This document shows, one piece after another, positions 27,207 to 35,519 of a stretch of DNA of 64,000 nucleotides (position 1 is the stretch's first letter; the number at the start of each line of letters is the position of its first letter). The position numbers were made by a program, and so were the translations under genes. The DNA comes from Bacillus tianshenii (GTDB lineage: Bacteria > Bacillota > Bacilli > Bacillales > Bacillaceae_N). The stretch spans positions 1,926,115-1,990,114 of the forward strand of contig CP129018.1 in the NCBI GenBank assembly GCA_020524525.2. The letters run 5' to 3'. The notes beneath the pieces were generated by a model. The model did not search any database. It saw nothing but the letters and a program-made list of their open reading frames with translations, and had not been told where the DNA came from.

Positions 27207-27271
27207 AAAGAAAGAATGAACTCATTCAAAGTCGTACAGAAATTATTTATGGAAGTATGGGGTGTTAATGG

Positions 27272-28081
27272 ATGGATAAAACAACAGTCATAGGAATTTT
27301 GATGGGGGTTATCGCCATCGGGGTAGGGATGGTATTTAAAGGGGTAAGTCCAGTTGCCTTGCTTAACCCAGCAGCCATGTTAATTATTTTCCTCGGAACA
27401 GCTGCAGCGGTAACGATCGCTTTTCCTGGAAGTGAGATAAAGAAGGTACCGAAATTATTTAAAATTTTATTTAATGAGCAAAAGATTACCGAAGTAAAAG
27501 ACATTGTTCCAATGTTTGTTGAGTGGGCAACAGTTGCCCGAGCAGAAGGATTGCTCGCCTTAGAATCCCATCTCGATAAGATTGATGATCCTTTTTTGAA
27601 GAATGGCATGAAACTCGTCATTGATGGACAGTCTGCGGAGTTTATTCGTGATGTGATGGTCGAAGAAGTTGACGCAATGGAAGAACGTCATGCAGCAGGA
27701 GCACTAATCTTCACTCAAGCAGGTACATATGCCCCAACACTAGGAGTACTAGGTGCTGTGGTAGGCTTGATCGCTGCCCTTGGAAATATGAATGATACAG
27801 AAGCTCTTGGGCATGCCATTGCGGCCGCATTCGTCGCAACACTATTTGGGATCTTTACTGGATATGTCCTATGGCATCCATTTGCAAACAAACTGAAACG
27901 TAAATCAAGCCTTGAAGTAAAGACAAAGCTTGTCATGATTGAAGGGATTCTTTCGATCCAAGATGGTCAAGCACCTATTATCATTAAAGAAAAATTAGCA
28001 ATGTATGTGCCAATTAACGAACGTCTTAAGATATTAGGAGAGGACGGTGGTGGAAGTGGCGAAGAAAAAGAAGAAGGATGA
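27272..28081 (+). CDS. motA: Flagellar motor stator protein MotA
   Basis: 269 residues with four membrane spans and the large cytoplasmic loop between spans 2 and 3. It starts MDKTTVIGIL and keeps the B. subtilis MotA segments NPAAMLIIFLGTAAAV, RAEGLLALE (charged loop residues that contact FliG), DGQSAEFIRDVM, AMEERHAAGA, TYAPTLGVLGAVVGLIAAL and GYVLWHPFANKLKRKS. These resemble the proton-type MotA rather than the sodium-type MotP. Forms the stator with MotB; motB starts within its last codons. Confidence 0.95.
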   Translation: MDKTTVIGILMGVIAIGVGMVFKGVSPVALLNPAAMLIIFLGTAAAVTIAFPGSEIKKVPKLFKILFNEQKITEVKDIVPMFVEWATVARAEGLLALESHLDKIDDPFLKNGMKLVIDGQSAEFIRDVMVEEVDAMEERHAAGALIFTQAGTYAPTLGVLGAVVGLIAALGNMNDTEALGHAIAAAFVATLFGIFTGYVLWHPFANKLKRKSSLEVKTKLVMIEGILSIQDGQAPIIIKEKLAMYVPINERLKILGEDGGGSGEEKEEG

Positions 28082-28850
28082 GGGACACGTTGATGAATCT
28101 TGGTTAATTCCATATGCTGACATGCTGACACTACTCCTTGCCCTTTTTATCGTTCTGTTTGCAGCGAGCAATGTTGATGCTAAGAAATATGAACAAATTT
28201 CCGAAGCGTTGAACGCTGCTTTTACTGGAGGAACAGGTGTAATGGAACATCCAATGCCTGTTCAACCGCAAAACGCCGATCCTGCAGCAACAGAAGAAAA
28301 GCAGTCTTCCCCTTCAGAAGGTGAAGGAAACAAAACCGGCGGCAGTGATAGTGAAGCAGAAGAAGAATTAGAAAGCCTGCAACAAAAGATCCAATCCTAC
28401 ATTGAAAAAAATGAATTAAACGAAGACCTATCCACAAAGCTCACCGATGAAGGTCTGCTCGTCACGATTTTAAATGATGCCTTCTTTGCTTCAGGAAGCG
28501 CGGATTTAACAGAAGAAACAGAAAGAATTGCACGTGAAATTTCCGTTACACTTGCAACGAAAGAACCTCATCAAGTCATTATTAGCGGTCATACAGATGA
28601 CAGACCAATCCGTAATGCTCAATTTGAAGATAATTGGCATTTAAGTGTTATCCGAGCTGTTAATTTCATGAAGATTTTATTAGAAAACGACAAATTAAAT
28701 CCTGAACACTTTAGTGCAAAAGGATTTGGGGAATTTAAGCCAGTAGCACCAAATGATACAGCAGAAAACCGCCAGAAAAATCGTCGTGTCGAAGTACTTA
28801 TCTTACCAACCAATGTTACAACAGAAGCACAGGTGCATGGGCAGAACTAA
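28047..28850 (+). CDS. motB: Flagellar motor stator protein MotB
   Basis: About 267 residues: basic N-terminus, single span with the ion-binding Asp25 in WLIPYAD, a plug/linker rich in Glu, Ser and Pro (about 70-120), and an OmpA-like peptidoglycan-binding domain (ISGHTDDRPI, NWHLSVIRAVNFM, GFGEFKPVAPNDTAENR, NRRVEVLI). Val36 in ALFIVLF is the residue reported as Val in proton-type MotB and Leu in sodium-type MotS, favouring proton use. GTG start with AGGAGAGG upstream; GTG 28050 or 28056 are alternatives. Overlaps motA by 35 bases. Confidence 0.94.
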   Translation: MVEVAKKKKKDEGHVDESWLIPYADMLTLLLALFIVLFAASNVDAKKYEQISEALNAAFTGGTGVMEHPMPVQPQNADPAATEEKQSSPSEGEGNKTGGSDSEAEEELESLQQKIQSYIEKNELNEDLSTKLTDEGLLVTILNDAFFASGSADLTEETERIAREISVTLATKEPHQVIISGHTDDRPIRNAQFEDNWHLSVIRAVNFMKILLENDKLNPEHFSAKGFGEFKPVAPNDTAENRQKNRRVEVLILPTNVTTEAQVHGQN

Positions 28851-28878
28851 GCTCCTTAACACCTGTGCTTTATTTTTT
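28825..28878 (+). terminator. Terminator of motAB
   Basis: AAGCACAGGTG (28825-28835) pairs perfectly with CACCTGTGCTT (28860-28870), followed by TATTTTTT. The 5' arm lies inside the last motB codons. Confidence 0.85.
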
Positions 28879-29746
28879 AGTAAGGCTTCCACTTTAACTT
28901 ACTTGCTTCTGTAAACCTTTCAGCTACATCCTTCCAGTTCACAATATTCCACCAATTTTTCACATAATCTTTTCGTTGGTTTTTATATTGGAGGTAATAA
29001 GCGTGTTCCCATACATCAAGCACGAGAAGAGGAATCGTGTCCCACTGTGTAAAGAACTGGTGTTTTTCACTTTGCAAAATTTCAAGCCGGCGTGCCCGTG
29101 GTGACCAGACGAGAATTGCCCAGCCAACACCTTCTGCTTGGTTGGCCGCATTTGTAAAATGTGCTTTAAACTTCTCAAAGCTGCCGAAATCCTTTTCAAT
29201 TTGCTTTAACAGCGCTCCGCTCGGTTTACCTCCTCCTTTTGGGATCATATTATTCCAAAAGATTGTATGCAAATAATGGCCTGAACCGTGAAATGCCGCT
29301 TCACGCTCCCAATGTTTTAACAACTCATAATCATCTTTTTTTCGCGCCTTTTCCATCATTTTTTCTGCCTTATTTAACCCCTCAACATAAGATTGATGAT
29401 GTTTGAGATGATGAAGACGCATAATTTCCTCTGCAATATAAGGCTCTAATGCATTATACGCATATGGAAGAGGAGGAAGCTTATGCCCTCCGATCGGAAC
29501 ACTTTTCTCATTGTCCTCTGCCCGCACATCTCCACCTTCAATTAGTACTCTTGCTTGTTCATAAAACGCTTCTGCTTCTCTTTCAACTTCAGCTGGTTCA
29601 TTACGATTCACTTCTAAATCATCTAACCATTGCTGAAACCCCTCTTCCCATCGCTCGTAATCTTCCTTATCCGTTATGAGTGCTTGAACTTTCTGCTTAA
29701 AGTCCTCTGCCCATTCCTTCACCTGCTCGGTATATCCCTTTTCCAT
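28877..29746 (-). CDS. sodF: Superoxide dismutase, Fe/Mn type with N-terminal extension (SodF-like)
   Basis: 289 residues. About the first 90 are an acidic, probably helical extension, followed by the SOD fold from KLPPLPYAYNALEP. Metal ligands are in HHLKHHQSY, HGSGHYLH and the LDVWEHAYY segment. Layout and segments match B. subtilis SodF, which also has such an extension. Start at ATG 29746 with CAGGAGGG 9 bases upstream; a longer open frame runs upstream into repeat DNA and is rejected. Convergent with motAB. Confidence 0.93.
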   Translation of the reverse strand: MEKGYTEQVKEWAEDFKQKVQALITDKEDYERWEEGFQQWLDDLEVNRNEPAEVEREAEAFYEQARVLIEGGDVRAEDNEKSVPIGGHKLPPLPYAYNALEPYIAEEIMRLHHLKHHQSYVEGLNKAEKMMEKARKKDDYELLKHWEREAAFHGSGHYLHTIFWNNMIPKGGGKPSGALLKQIEKDFGSFEKFKAHFTNAANQAEGVGWAILVWSPRARRLEILQSEKHQFFTQWDTIPLLVLDVWEHAYYLQYKNQRKDYVKNWWNIVNWKDVAERFTEASKLKWKPY

Positions 29747-29821
29747 ACCACACAGCCCTCCTGAAATGTCATTCCCTTGTAATGTATGCCCACCCACCAT
29801 TTTTGTGCGTGCAAAGAAAAG

Positions 29822-30298
29822 CGAAGGCGGCTCACCCAGGGGCGACAAGCATAAGGCAGCATGCGGAGGGGACTGCCCTTTGTTCCCGCAGCAGGCTGAC
29901 TTATGACCTCGAGCCCCTAGCCGCCGCAGCTAGACATCAAGAAAAGCGGAGAAAGGCGGTTAGGCTGTCCGATTGCTGAAGCATTCTCAAAGAGAAAGCC
30001 GCTCTTTGCTTTCGGCGGGAGAATGTAAAGCAACTCGCGCAGCCTGCCTTTCGTAGCTGGACAATAGAAAAGCGGAGGCGGCTTGCCCAGGGGCGACAAG
30101 CATAAGGCAGTATGCGGAGGGGACTGCCCTTTGTTCCCGCAGCAGGCTGACTTATGACCTCGAGCCCCTAGCCGCCGCAGCTGGATCAAAGGAACGCTGG
30201 CTAAGTTCGTCACGTCCTGTGACAACGCCTGCACTAGCACGTCCTGTGCGTCGAAAGCGGAGGCGGCTTGCCTAGGGGCGACAAGCAAGGGTACGCGT
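29822..30298 (+). repeat. Dispersed intergenic repeat block, copy 2 (two module types)
   Basis: Module A appears at 29822-29935 and again, complete, at 30067-30260, each beginning AAAAGCGGAGGCGG or GCGAAGGCGG and containing AGGGGCGACAAGCATAAGGC and GACCTCGAGCCCCTAGCCG. The complete copy continues through AAAGGAACGCTGGCTAAG and CACGTCCTGTGAC. A partial third start lies at 30257-30288. Module B (29942-30066) begins AAAAGCGGAGAAAGGCGG and holds GGCTGTCCGATTGCTGAAGC and CAACTCGCGCAGCCTGCCTT. Module A can fold on itself through CGGCT...AGGGGC...CATAAG with CTTATG...GCCCCTAGCCG. Open frames across it are compositional. Confidence 0.88.
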
Positions 30299-30308
30299 CA
30301 TAGCAAAA

Positions 30309-30333
30309 ACCTCAAGGCCGGTGGCCTTGAGGT
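30309..30333. repeat. 25-bp palindrome, left copy of the IS target duplication
   Basis: ACCTCAAGGCC-GGT-GGCCTTGAGGT, identical to 31899-31923. The two copies flank the IS element exactly; the bases just outside the repeat differ. Read on the minus strand it is followed by TTTTTGC, as a terminator would be. Confidence 0.9.
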
Positions 30334-30427
30334 CAGCTTGTAGAGAAACCCTGTGTTTTTCTACAAGCTTTTTTCATGACTTTTTAAAATAGGATGATTT
30401 TTACTCTATAGAAGTGAGGATTTGAAA

Positions 30428-30476
30428 GAAAAATACTCCCCTTCACCTATCCATTCTGTCTGGATAGGTGAAGGGC
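30428..30476 (-). terminator. Terminator of the transposase gene
   Basis: Perfect 14-bp stem: minus strand CCCTTCACCTATCC (30475-30462) with GGATAGGTGAAGGG (30452-30439), then GAGTATTTTTC. It contains the transposase stop codon. Confidence 0.8.
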
Positions 30477-31825
30477 AATCTTTTTCATGTTCTGGCAGGC
30501 AGCTGTAAGTAATGCCTGCTCTTTTACATTTTCCAATCCCCTCAACCTGCAATAGCGAAGCCCATGCAGTTCTTTTGAATCTGCGAAGCTTCGCTCAACG
30601 GTTTCTCTTCTTTTTTGTGTAATCACTTTTCCTTCTTTGGATAAGCGATTTCGTCGGATTTGTTCTTTTCGGTCCTCCCACATGTGTCGGGTGAGAACCT
30701 TTTGATGATTTTTAGACCGTGTACAGCTTTCAAGTAATGAACACTCTTCACACTTTTTGGATCGGATTTGTATTCGCGGTACCCTTCTCTTGTAGTGGTG
30801 CGATAGGTTAACGTTTCTCCCTGTGGACATACATAAACATTTCGTTCTTCATCAAATTTAAATTTCCACTTTGGCATAAGTCCTTTCGTCGAACTGTACC
30901 GACGATGAGCAATGACTCCAAAAATGTTACGGTCAGTTAACCCCTTACAAATCGGCATTGTTAAGTAACCAGCGTCCAGTCCCACACCTTCTAAATCAAA
31001 GCCAAACTTTTCAACCTGTAGGTCTAACCGATTCAAATAAGGAACAGAATCGTGAAGGTTGCCTGGAGTGACATGAACATCGGTAATCACATTATATTTC
31101 AGGTCAGTCGTTCTATGATCTAAATAAAAGAACCCTTCTGGCTTATTCTCACGGTATAGGTAACCACTCTCAGGATCCGTCTTACTAACGCGGATCGTTT
31201 TTGTTTCTTTCACCTCCTCTTTCGGTTTAAGGGGCTTTTTTCCATTCTGGATCCGATCCTCTTCCACAGCTTTGTTAAGTTCATCAATATAATCCCGTGT
31301 TTCTTCTTCTACTTCTTCCCGTGTAAATTGGTGTCGGTTGGCATTTGCCTTCAAATGAGTCGAATCCGTAAACAGCACTCGACCACCGACCATACGATGA
31401 CTCATCGCTTGATGAACGATTTCATCAAAAATGTCTTGAAAAACCGTTGTGCCTTTGAATCGTGTACGCCGATTCCAACTAATCGTTGAATGGTGAGGAA
31501 CCTTATCATTTAGATGAAGCCCTAAAAACCATCGGTAAGCGACATTTGTCTGAATTTCACGTTCAAGCTGACGTTCGGAACGAATACCATAAAAATAGCC
31601 GATAAACATCATTTTGAAAAGAACGAGAGGATCGAGAGAGGGACGCCCATTATCTTCGCAATAATAAGGACGAACTTTTTCAAGGATAAAGGAGAAATCA
31701 ATATATTTATCAATTTTTCGTAAGAGATGGTCTTCTGGGACTAGCTCTTCAATATGTACAAACTCCATTTCGTATTGTCGGTCTTTATTTGTATGAAACA
31801 ACCTTATCACCGCCTGTATCTTCAT
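30447..31825 (-). pseudogene. IS1182-family transposase, interrupted by a frameshift
   Basis: DDE transposase. Frame 1 (from 31825) gives about 355 meaningful residues with the first Asp in LFTDSTHLKANANRHQ and the second in GVGLDAGYLT. Frame 2 (ending 30447) gives the zinc-like KCEECSLLESCTRS segment and the catalytic Glu in ETVERSFADSKELHGLRY. The frames join at DPK|KCEEC, where the run of five A (T on the plus strand, 30754-30758) would need to be six. So a one-base deletion, a sequencing error, or ribosomal slippage; no classic slippery heptamer is seen. A TATAAT box lies at 31839-31834. Confidence 0.88.
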
Positions 31826-31898
31826 TTACATCTATTATAACAAATTAACGCGGTAATAAGGTAAAAAAACAGGCTGTCGAGACTTTCTCGACAGCCTG

Positions 31899-31923
31899 AC
31901 CTCAAGGCCGGTGGCCTTGAGGT
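31899..31923 (-). terminator. 25-bp palindrome, right copy; 5' part of the ypuI terminator
   Basis: Same 25-bp palindrome as 30309-30333, starting one base after the ypuI-like stop codon. Before the IS inserted, it would have been followed by TTTTTGC, making a standard terminator. Now the downstream T run is separated by the IS at this copy. Confidence 0.8.
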
Positions 31924-31924
31924 T

Positions 31925-32416
31925 TTATTTTGATTGAAGCATTTTTGTTTTATAGTCTGTTTCATAATATTCTAGCTCTTCACGCATTTCTTGGAAGGAT
32001 TGCTCTAACGATGCGATTAATTCTTTTATAGCTGTAGGTGCAGGTTCAGCAAATTTAATTGCATTTTTACCTGTGTATGCAGAACGGCTGTCTTCATACC
32101 AGCTGTCATTTCGTGGTGAATAGAACTCTTGGATACATTGATGATAGACCCAATAAAGTGCTTTTTCTGCTGCACCTTTACGGAACTTTTCACCTTTTAG
32201 AACAACATTACATGCATCAAGTCCTTCTTCACAAAAAACGTAAAGACGGCGCATGTTTCCAAGCAACCTTGCAAAGTATTCTTCATTTCCATCTTGATTA
32301 TCAGCAACTAACTGCTGAAGTGTTATGTCATTAAGAAAGCCGCCAACCTTACCTGAAACATCATTAAGAAAATCTCTTGTTTGGGTTATTTGTGAATGTA
32401 CAATTGTATTACTCAT
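31925..32416 (-). CDS. ypuI: YpuI-like protein (DUF3907 family)
   Basis: 163 residues, soluble, probably mostly helical, no signal peptide and no membrane span. Segments such as ITLQQLVADN, RRLYVFCEEGLDAC, ALYWVYHQCIQEFYSPRNDSWYE (quoted in parts) and TGKNAIKF fit the Bacillus YpuI family. Its place between dacB and scpB agrees with B. subtilis. Function unknown. GGAGGAATTGAT precedes the ATG. The neighbouring IS lies in its terminator. Confidence 0.82.
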   Translation of the reverse strand: MSNTIVHSQITQTRDFLNDVSGKVGGFLNDITLQQLVADNQDGNEEYFARLLGNMRRLYVFCEEGLDACNVVLKGEKFRKGAAEKALYWVYHQCIQEFYSPRNDSWYEDSRSAYTGKNAIKFAEPAPTAIKELIASLEQSFQEMREELEYYETDYKTKMLQSK

Positions 32417-32503
32417 ATCAATTCCTCCATTTTTGTCCCTTACCGCTTGACTTATTGTACAACATCGATTGCAAGGAAGGTAGGGAGTATTGATTAACGA
32501 TTG

Positions 32504-32917
32504 TTAAGGTTGTGTAAGAAGTGTCATCGGCGAGCGTAGATCATAACCGCCATTTTTTATACTTTCAAAAACTTTTGGAAGTTCTTCAAGTTGTACGCCT
32601 TCGAAGTAACGTGCCAGCTCTTCTTGTGTGTTAATGTACACTCTTTTTCGGTTTCGAAAACCAGGGTTTTTAATTAAGCAAACAAGAGCGACTAAGTCTT
32701 TAAACGTGACATCACGGTCACCTACTTGAAATACTGGGTCCCCATTATATGGCGTAAACTCTGGAAAAACCTCATCAAAATAACGAATATAAAGTACGTG
32801 CAGGGTCTTTTCTTCTCCTTCATCTTCAAACGTAATTGATGAACGGTTAAAAAAATCCTCTGATGTATTTGGCTTTTCTTTTTCTAGTTCATAACCTTCA
32901 CATGATTTGATGAGCAC
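32504..32917 (-). CDS. Hypothetical protein between ypuI and scpB
   Basis: 137 residues from a GTG at 32917 with GAGGTG 6 bases upstream (a GTG three codons earlier has no site). Soluble and acidic. I do not recognise the family. Visible segments: TLHVLYIRYFDEVFPEF, DPVFQVGDRDVTFKDLVALV, and a C-terminal half that could be helical (QEELARYFEGVQLEELPKVF). Codon use resembles its neighbours. No counterpart at this position in B. subtilis that I can recall. Confidence 0.7.
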   Translation of the reverse strand: MLIKSCEGYELEKEKPNTSEDFFNRSSITFEDEGEEKTLHVLYIRYFDEVFPEFTPYNGDPVFQVGDRDVTFKDLVALVCLIKNPGFRNRKRVYINTQEELARYFEGVQLEELPKVFESIKNGGYDLRSPMTLLTQP

Positions 32918-33025
32918 GACGTTCACCTCACTAATTCTTTACCCCTTTAAGGGTATGAAAACACTTACATTATGTACCTAAAACCATTTTACCATAATCA
33001 TACATGCTTTTGCGGAGCTTTTGCG

Positions 33026-33610
33026 TTATTCTTCAATTGTTTCTTGAAACTTCTCAAAGAATAGATTCGCCTCTTCATCTGGCGATTCCTCCCTCAATTC
33101 CTCAGGAAGTGGCGGAAGTTCTTCTAACGATTTCAAACCGAAATATTCTAGAAATTGCTTGGTCGTTCCGTAAAGAATTGCACGCCCCGAACCTTCAGCT
33201 CGACCGACTTCCTTCACAAGTGCTTTTGCTGTTAAGTTTTGCAGTGGTTTTTCTGTTTTTACACCTCGTACTTCTTCAATTTCTGTTCGAGTAATCGGTT
33301 GACGATAGGCAATGATCGCAAGTGTTTCTAGGCTTGCTTGCGACAAGGCTTGCGAGGAAGGAGTTAACATAAAGCGTTGAATATAGGAAGAATGCTCTCG
33401 CTTCGTCGTTAGCTTGTACCCTTCTGCTTCCTCTATCAGCATAATCCCTCGGTCATCCTGTTCATACTCTGTTCTCAACGAGTCAATTACTTCAGCAGCT
33501 GTTTGGATTTCAATCTCAAATACTTCTGATAACTGCTTAAGCGTGAGACCTTCATCTCCAGCTGCAAAAAGGAGTCCTTCTGTAATTGCTTTCAATTGTT
33601 CAAGTTTCAT
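33026..33610 (-). CDS. scpB: Segregation and condensation protein ScpB
   Basis: 194 residues, two winged-helix domains; forms the Smc-ScpA-ScpB condensin. Typical segments: ITEGLLFAAGDEGLTLKQL at the N-terminus, LETLAIIAYRQPITRTEIEEVRGV in the middle (quoted in parts: LAIIAYRQPITR), and LYGTTKQFLEYFGLKSLEELP near the end (LYGTTKQFLEYFGL). Start at ATG 33610 with GGAAGGAGGAGTCGCAG. Overlaps the scpA 3' end by 11 bases. Confidence 0.95.
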   Translation of the reverse strand: MKLEQLKAITEGLLFAAGDEGLTLKQLSEVFEIEIQTAAEVIDSLRTEYEQDDRGIMLIEEAEGYKLTTKREHSSYIQRFMLTPSSQALSQASLETLAIIAYRQPITRTEIEEVRGVKTEKPLQNLTAKALVKEVGRAEGSGRAILYGTTKQFLEYFGLKSLEELPPLPEELREESPDEEANLFFEKFQETIEE

Positions 33611-34364
33611 CTGCGACTCCTCCTTCCGTACCGTAAAGCCATATGTCTTCAAAATTCTTCTCCTGCATACAAATAATTTGTTGGTTTTTCATTAGCTCTA
33701 AAACCGCTAAAAATGTCACCACAATATGACTTTTGTCTGGGTATGGAAACAGTGAGTAAAAATTTTGTTTTCCTTTATTTTGACGTATCGTCGTGATAAT
33801 TTCTTTCATTCTAGCTTGGATCGGTATTTCTTGTCGTGTTACTTTTGTTTCTTTTAATGAATCAATTCGCTTTCGTTTCATAAGCTTTTGGAGTGCACCA
33901 AGCATATCGTAGAGCGAAACACCTTCAACTGGATTTTCTGCCCGTTCTCCTTCTTCAACTTCAACTACAGCTGGTGGTCGTGTATAAATTTGACTTCTTT
34001 CAGCTTCAAAATCTTGCAGCGTCTCTGCTGCTTGTTTATATTTTCGATACTCGATCAGTCGCCGCATTAATTCCTCGCGTGGGTCCTCTTCATCTTGACC
34101 CATTTCAAGCTCATCATCTAATATCTCTTCTTCATATGAGGGCAGCAACATCTGGCTTTTAATCGCCAGTAATGTTGCCGCCATGACTAAATATTCACTC
34201 GCTACATCTAAGCGCAGTTCTTGCATTGCATGAATGTAGCCCATATACTGCTCCGTGATTTGTGCAACTGGAATGTCATAAATATCGATTTCATAACGAT
34301 TTATTAAATGTAATAATAAATCAAGCGGCCCTTCAAAGGCATCTATTTTCACATTATATTCCAA
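33600..34364 (-). CDS. scpA: Segregation and condensation protein ScpA (kleisin)
   Basis: 254 residues. The N-terminus MEYNVKIDAFEGPLDLLLHL is the kleisin start seen in B. subtilis ScpA, followed by IDIYDIPVAQITEQYM and ASEYLVMAATLLAIKSQMLL. Start set at the TTG 34364 with GGTGGGG 7 bases upstream; the TTG two codons earlier is too close to the site. Links the Smc heads together with ScpB, whose gene overlaps. Confidence 0.94.
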   Translation of the reverse strand: MEYNVKIDAFEGPLDLLLHLINRYEIDIYDIPVAQITEQYMGYIHAMQELRLDVASEYLVMAATLLAIKSQMLLPSYEEEILDDELEMGQDEEDPREELMRRLIEYRKYKQAAETLQDFEAERSQIYTRPPAVVEVEEGERAENPVEGVSLYDMLGALQKLMKRKRIDSLKETKVTRQEIPIQARMKEIITTIRQNKGKQNFYSLFPYPDKSHIVVTFLAVLELMKNQQIICMQEKNFEDIWLYGTEGGVADET

Positions 34365-34450
34365 CGTCAATCCCCACCATCATTGTTCAATGCCATTTTA
34401 AGCGGACTCATTATACCATATTAAAAAGAAAAAAGTGAAAGTTTGTTTGA

Positions 34451-35155
34451 TTACTGTTCAAATCCATCAAACAGCCTTCCTCCAAACACCGCTAATTTCA
34501 TGTCCACATAATCAATTATAGCATGTTTATCACCTGTCTCGAAGAAGCGCTGAAAAGATGTACAGCATTCGTTTGCAGCTTTTTCATCATATTGAAACAG
34601 AGCTCGTGAAAGCCACTTTCCTTGACCGATCCATTGCCCATTTACTTTTAACCAAAACTCAGTAAATTCCTTCATAAGCGCTTGAGCGATAAACATCTGC
34701 TCACACTGCCTCTCACAATCCTCTAAATCAAGCAACAGGTCTGTGACCGTATACCGCATATAATCAATTTGCGATTGCGTTAACTCTGGCATTCCTTCAC
34801 GAAGCATCTCTTCACCGTGCTGCTTTAACTGTTGTGCCTTTTCTGCTCCGTTAATGATGATACTTTCTGAACACATCCTAGCAAGAGAGGGGTTTCCAAT
34901 CATACATTCACTGCTTAAATAAATGTAAAAGCTCGTTTCTTCATAGACAAATAATTCGTAATCCACTCCATCCTCTCGTATACATTTTCGGTTGTAAGTG
35001 GGTTTTTCTTCCGTAATCACTAATAAGTCAATATCTGATTGTGCTTTTTGCTCTCCTCTTGCTGTGCTTCCCGCAAGAAATACAGCCAATACATTTGTGA
35101 AATGCTGGTCTACAAACTGTTCTGCAGCTTGAATTCGACGCGTTTTATCAAGCAT
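34451..35155 (-). CDS. Nucleotidyltransferase-domain protein
   Basis: 234 residues. The N-terminal 100 form a Pol-beta-type nucleotidyltransferase core: AVFLAGSTARGE then SDIDLLVI, with the GS and DxD metal-binding motif, and a third acidic residue around YELFVYEE. The C-terminal half is helical with no motif I know. Substrate unknown; such proteins include aminoglycoside modifiers and toxin-antitoxin MNT proteins, but no HEPN partner lies beside it. ATGGAGGGAAAAC precedes the ATG. Confidence 0.75.
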   Translation of the reverse strand: MLDKTRRIQAAEQFVDQHFTNVLAVFLAGSTARGEQKAQSDIDLLVITEEKPTYNRKCIREDGVDYELFVYEETSFYIYLSSECMIGNPSLARMCSESIIINGAEKAQQLKQHGEEMLREGMPELTQSQIDYMRYTVTDLLLDLEDCERQCEQMFIAQALMKEFTEFWLKVNGQWIGQGKWLSRALFQYDEKAANECCTSFQRFFETGDKHAIIDYVDMKLAVFGGRLFDGFEQ

Positions 35156-35273
35156 GTTTTCCCTCCATGACGATCTTTTTATTAAAAATTGGGCATTCGC
35201 CCATACAGATCCATCATTTCATCATATGTTAATACCGTAAGCTGAATTATAAAAATCAAAGGAGGATTTCAAC

Positions 35274-35372
35274 ATGAGCGCAGGTTGCGGATATGGATGC
35301 GGCGGAGGTTTCGCGTTAATCGTTGTGTTGTTCATTTTATTAATCATCGTAGGTGCTGCTTGGCTTTACTAA
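35274..35372 (+). CDS. YjcZ-family small sporulation peptide, 32 residues
   Basis: Very short gene with an excellent ribosome site (AAAGGAGGATTTCAAC). The peptide has a Gly/Cys-rich head ([11 protein letters not shown]) and one hydrophobic helix ([19 protein letters not shown]) at the C-terminus. This is the pattern of the YjcZ/YuzJ family of small sporulation-linked membrane peptides in Bacillus, often present in several copies. Its own terminator follows. Precise role unknown. Confidence 0.85.
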   Translation: MSAGCGYGCGGGFALIVVLFILLIIVGAAWLY

Positions 35373-35408
35373 GCTGTTAAGCATGACATAGACTTTCTAA
35401 CAAACACA

Positions 35409-35442
35409 AAATGGGTGCCACATTTGCTGGCACTCATTTTTT
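35409..35442 (+). terminator. Terminator of the small yjcZ-like gene
   Basis: AAATGGGTGCCA pairs with TGGCACTCATTTT around CATTTGC, with one G-T pair, and ends in a T run. Confidence 0.85.
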
Positions 35443-35519
35443 ATGAATTCGAAAACATTACGTCTGTATGGTAAACTGATTTAAAAATAAACCATTTGTT
35501 AACGAAAGAAGGTGACTGA

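Larger units (their letters stand above)
30334..31898 (-). mobile_element. IS1182-type insertion sequence, 1565 bp
   Basis: The element carries one transposase gene, in two frames. Its ends are imperfect inverted repeats: the left begins CAGCTTGTAGAGAAA, the right (minus strand) CAGGCTGTCGAGAAA, matching at 12 of 15 positions. Each end can also form a hairpin (AGCTTGTAGA with TCTACAAGCT; AGGCTGTCGAGA with TCTCGACAGCCT). It lies between two identical 25-bp palindromes and has been inserted in the terminator downstream of the ypuI-like gene. Family call rests on the transposase sequence. Confidence 0.88.

Noticed and set aside
27265-27621. 118-codon frame opposite motA
   Set aside because: Antisense shadow of a certain gene; no ribosome site and low-quality composition.
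29747-29848. 34 extra N-terminal codons of sodF
   Set aside because: They run into repeat DNA; the ATG at 29746 has a strong ribosome site and gives the known SodF layout.
29917-30288. Open frame of 123 codons on the minus strand in repeat block 2
   Set aside because: It lies entirely in the repeat modules, has no ribosome site, and similar frames arise in the other copies from the same DNA. It is a by-product of composition.
30447-30830. Independent small protein in the IS
   Set aside because: It is the C-terminal third of the transposase, including the catalytic Glu, in a shifted frame.
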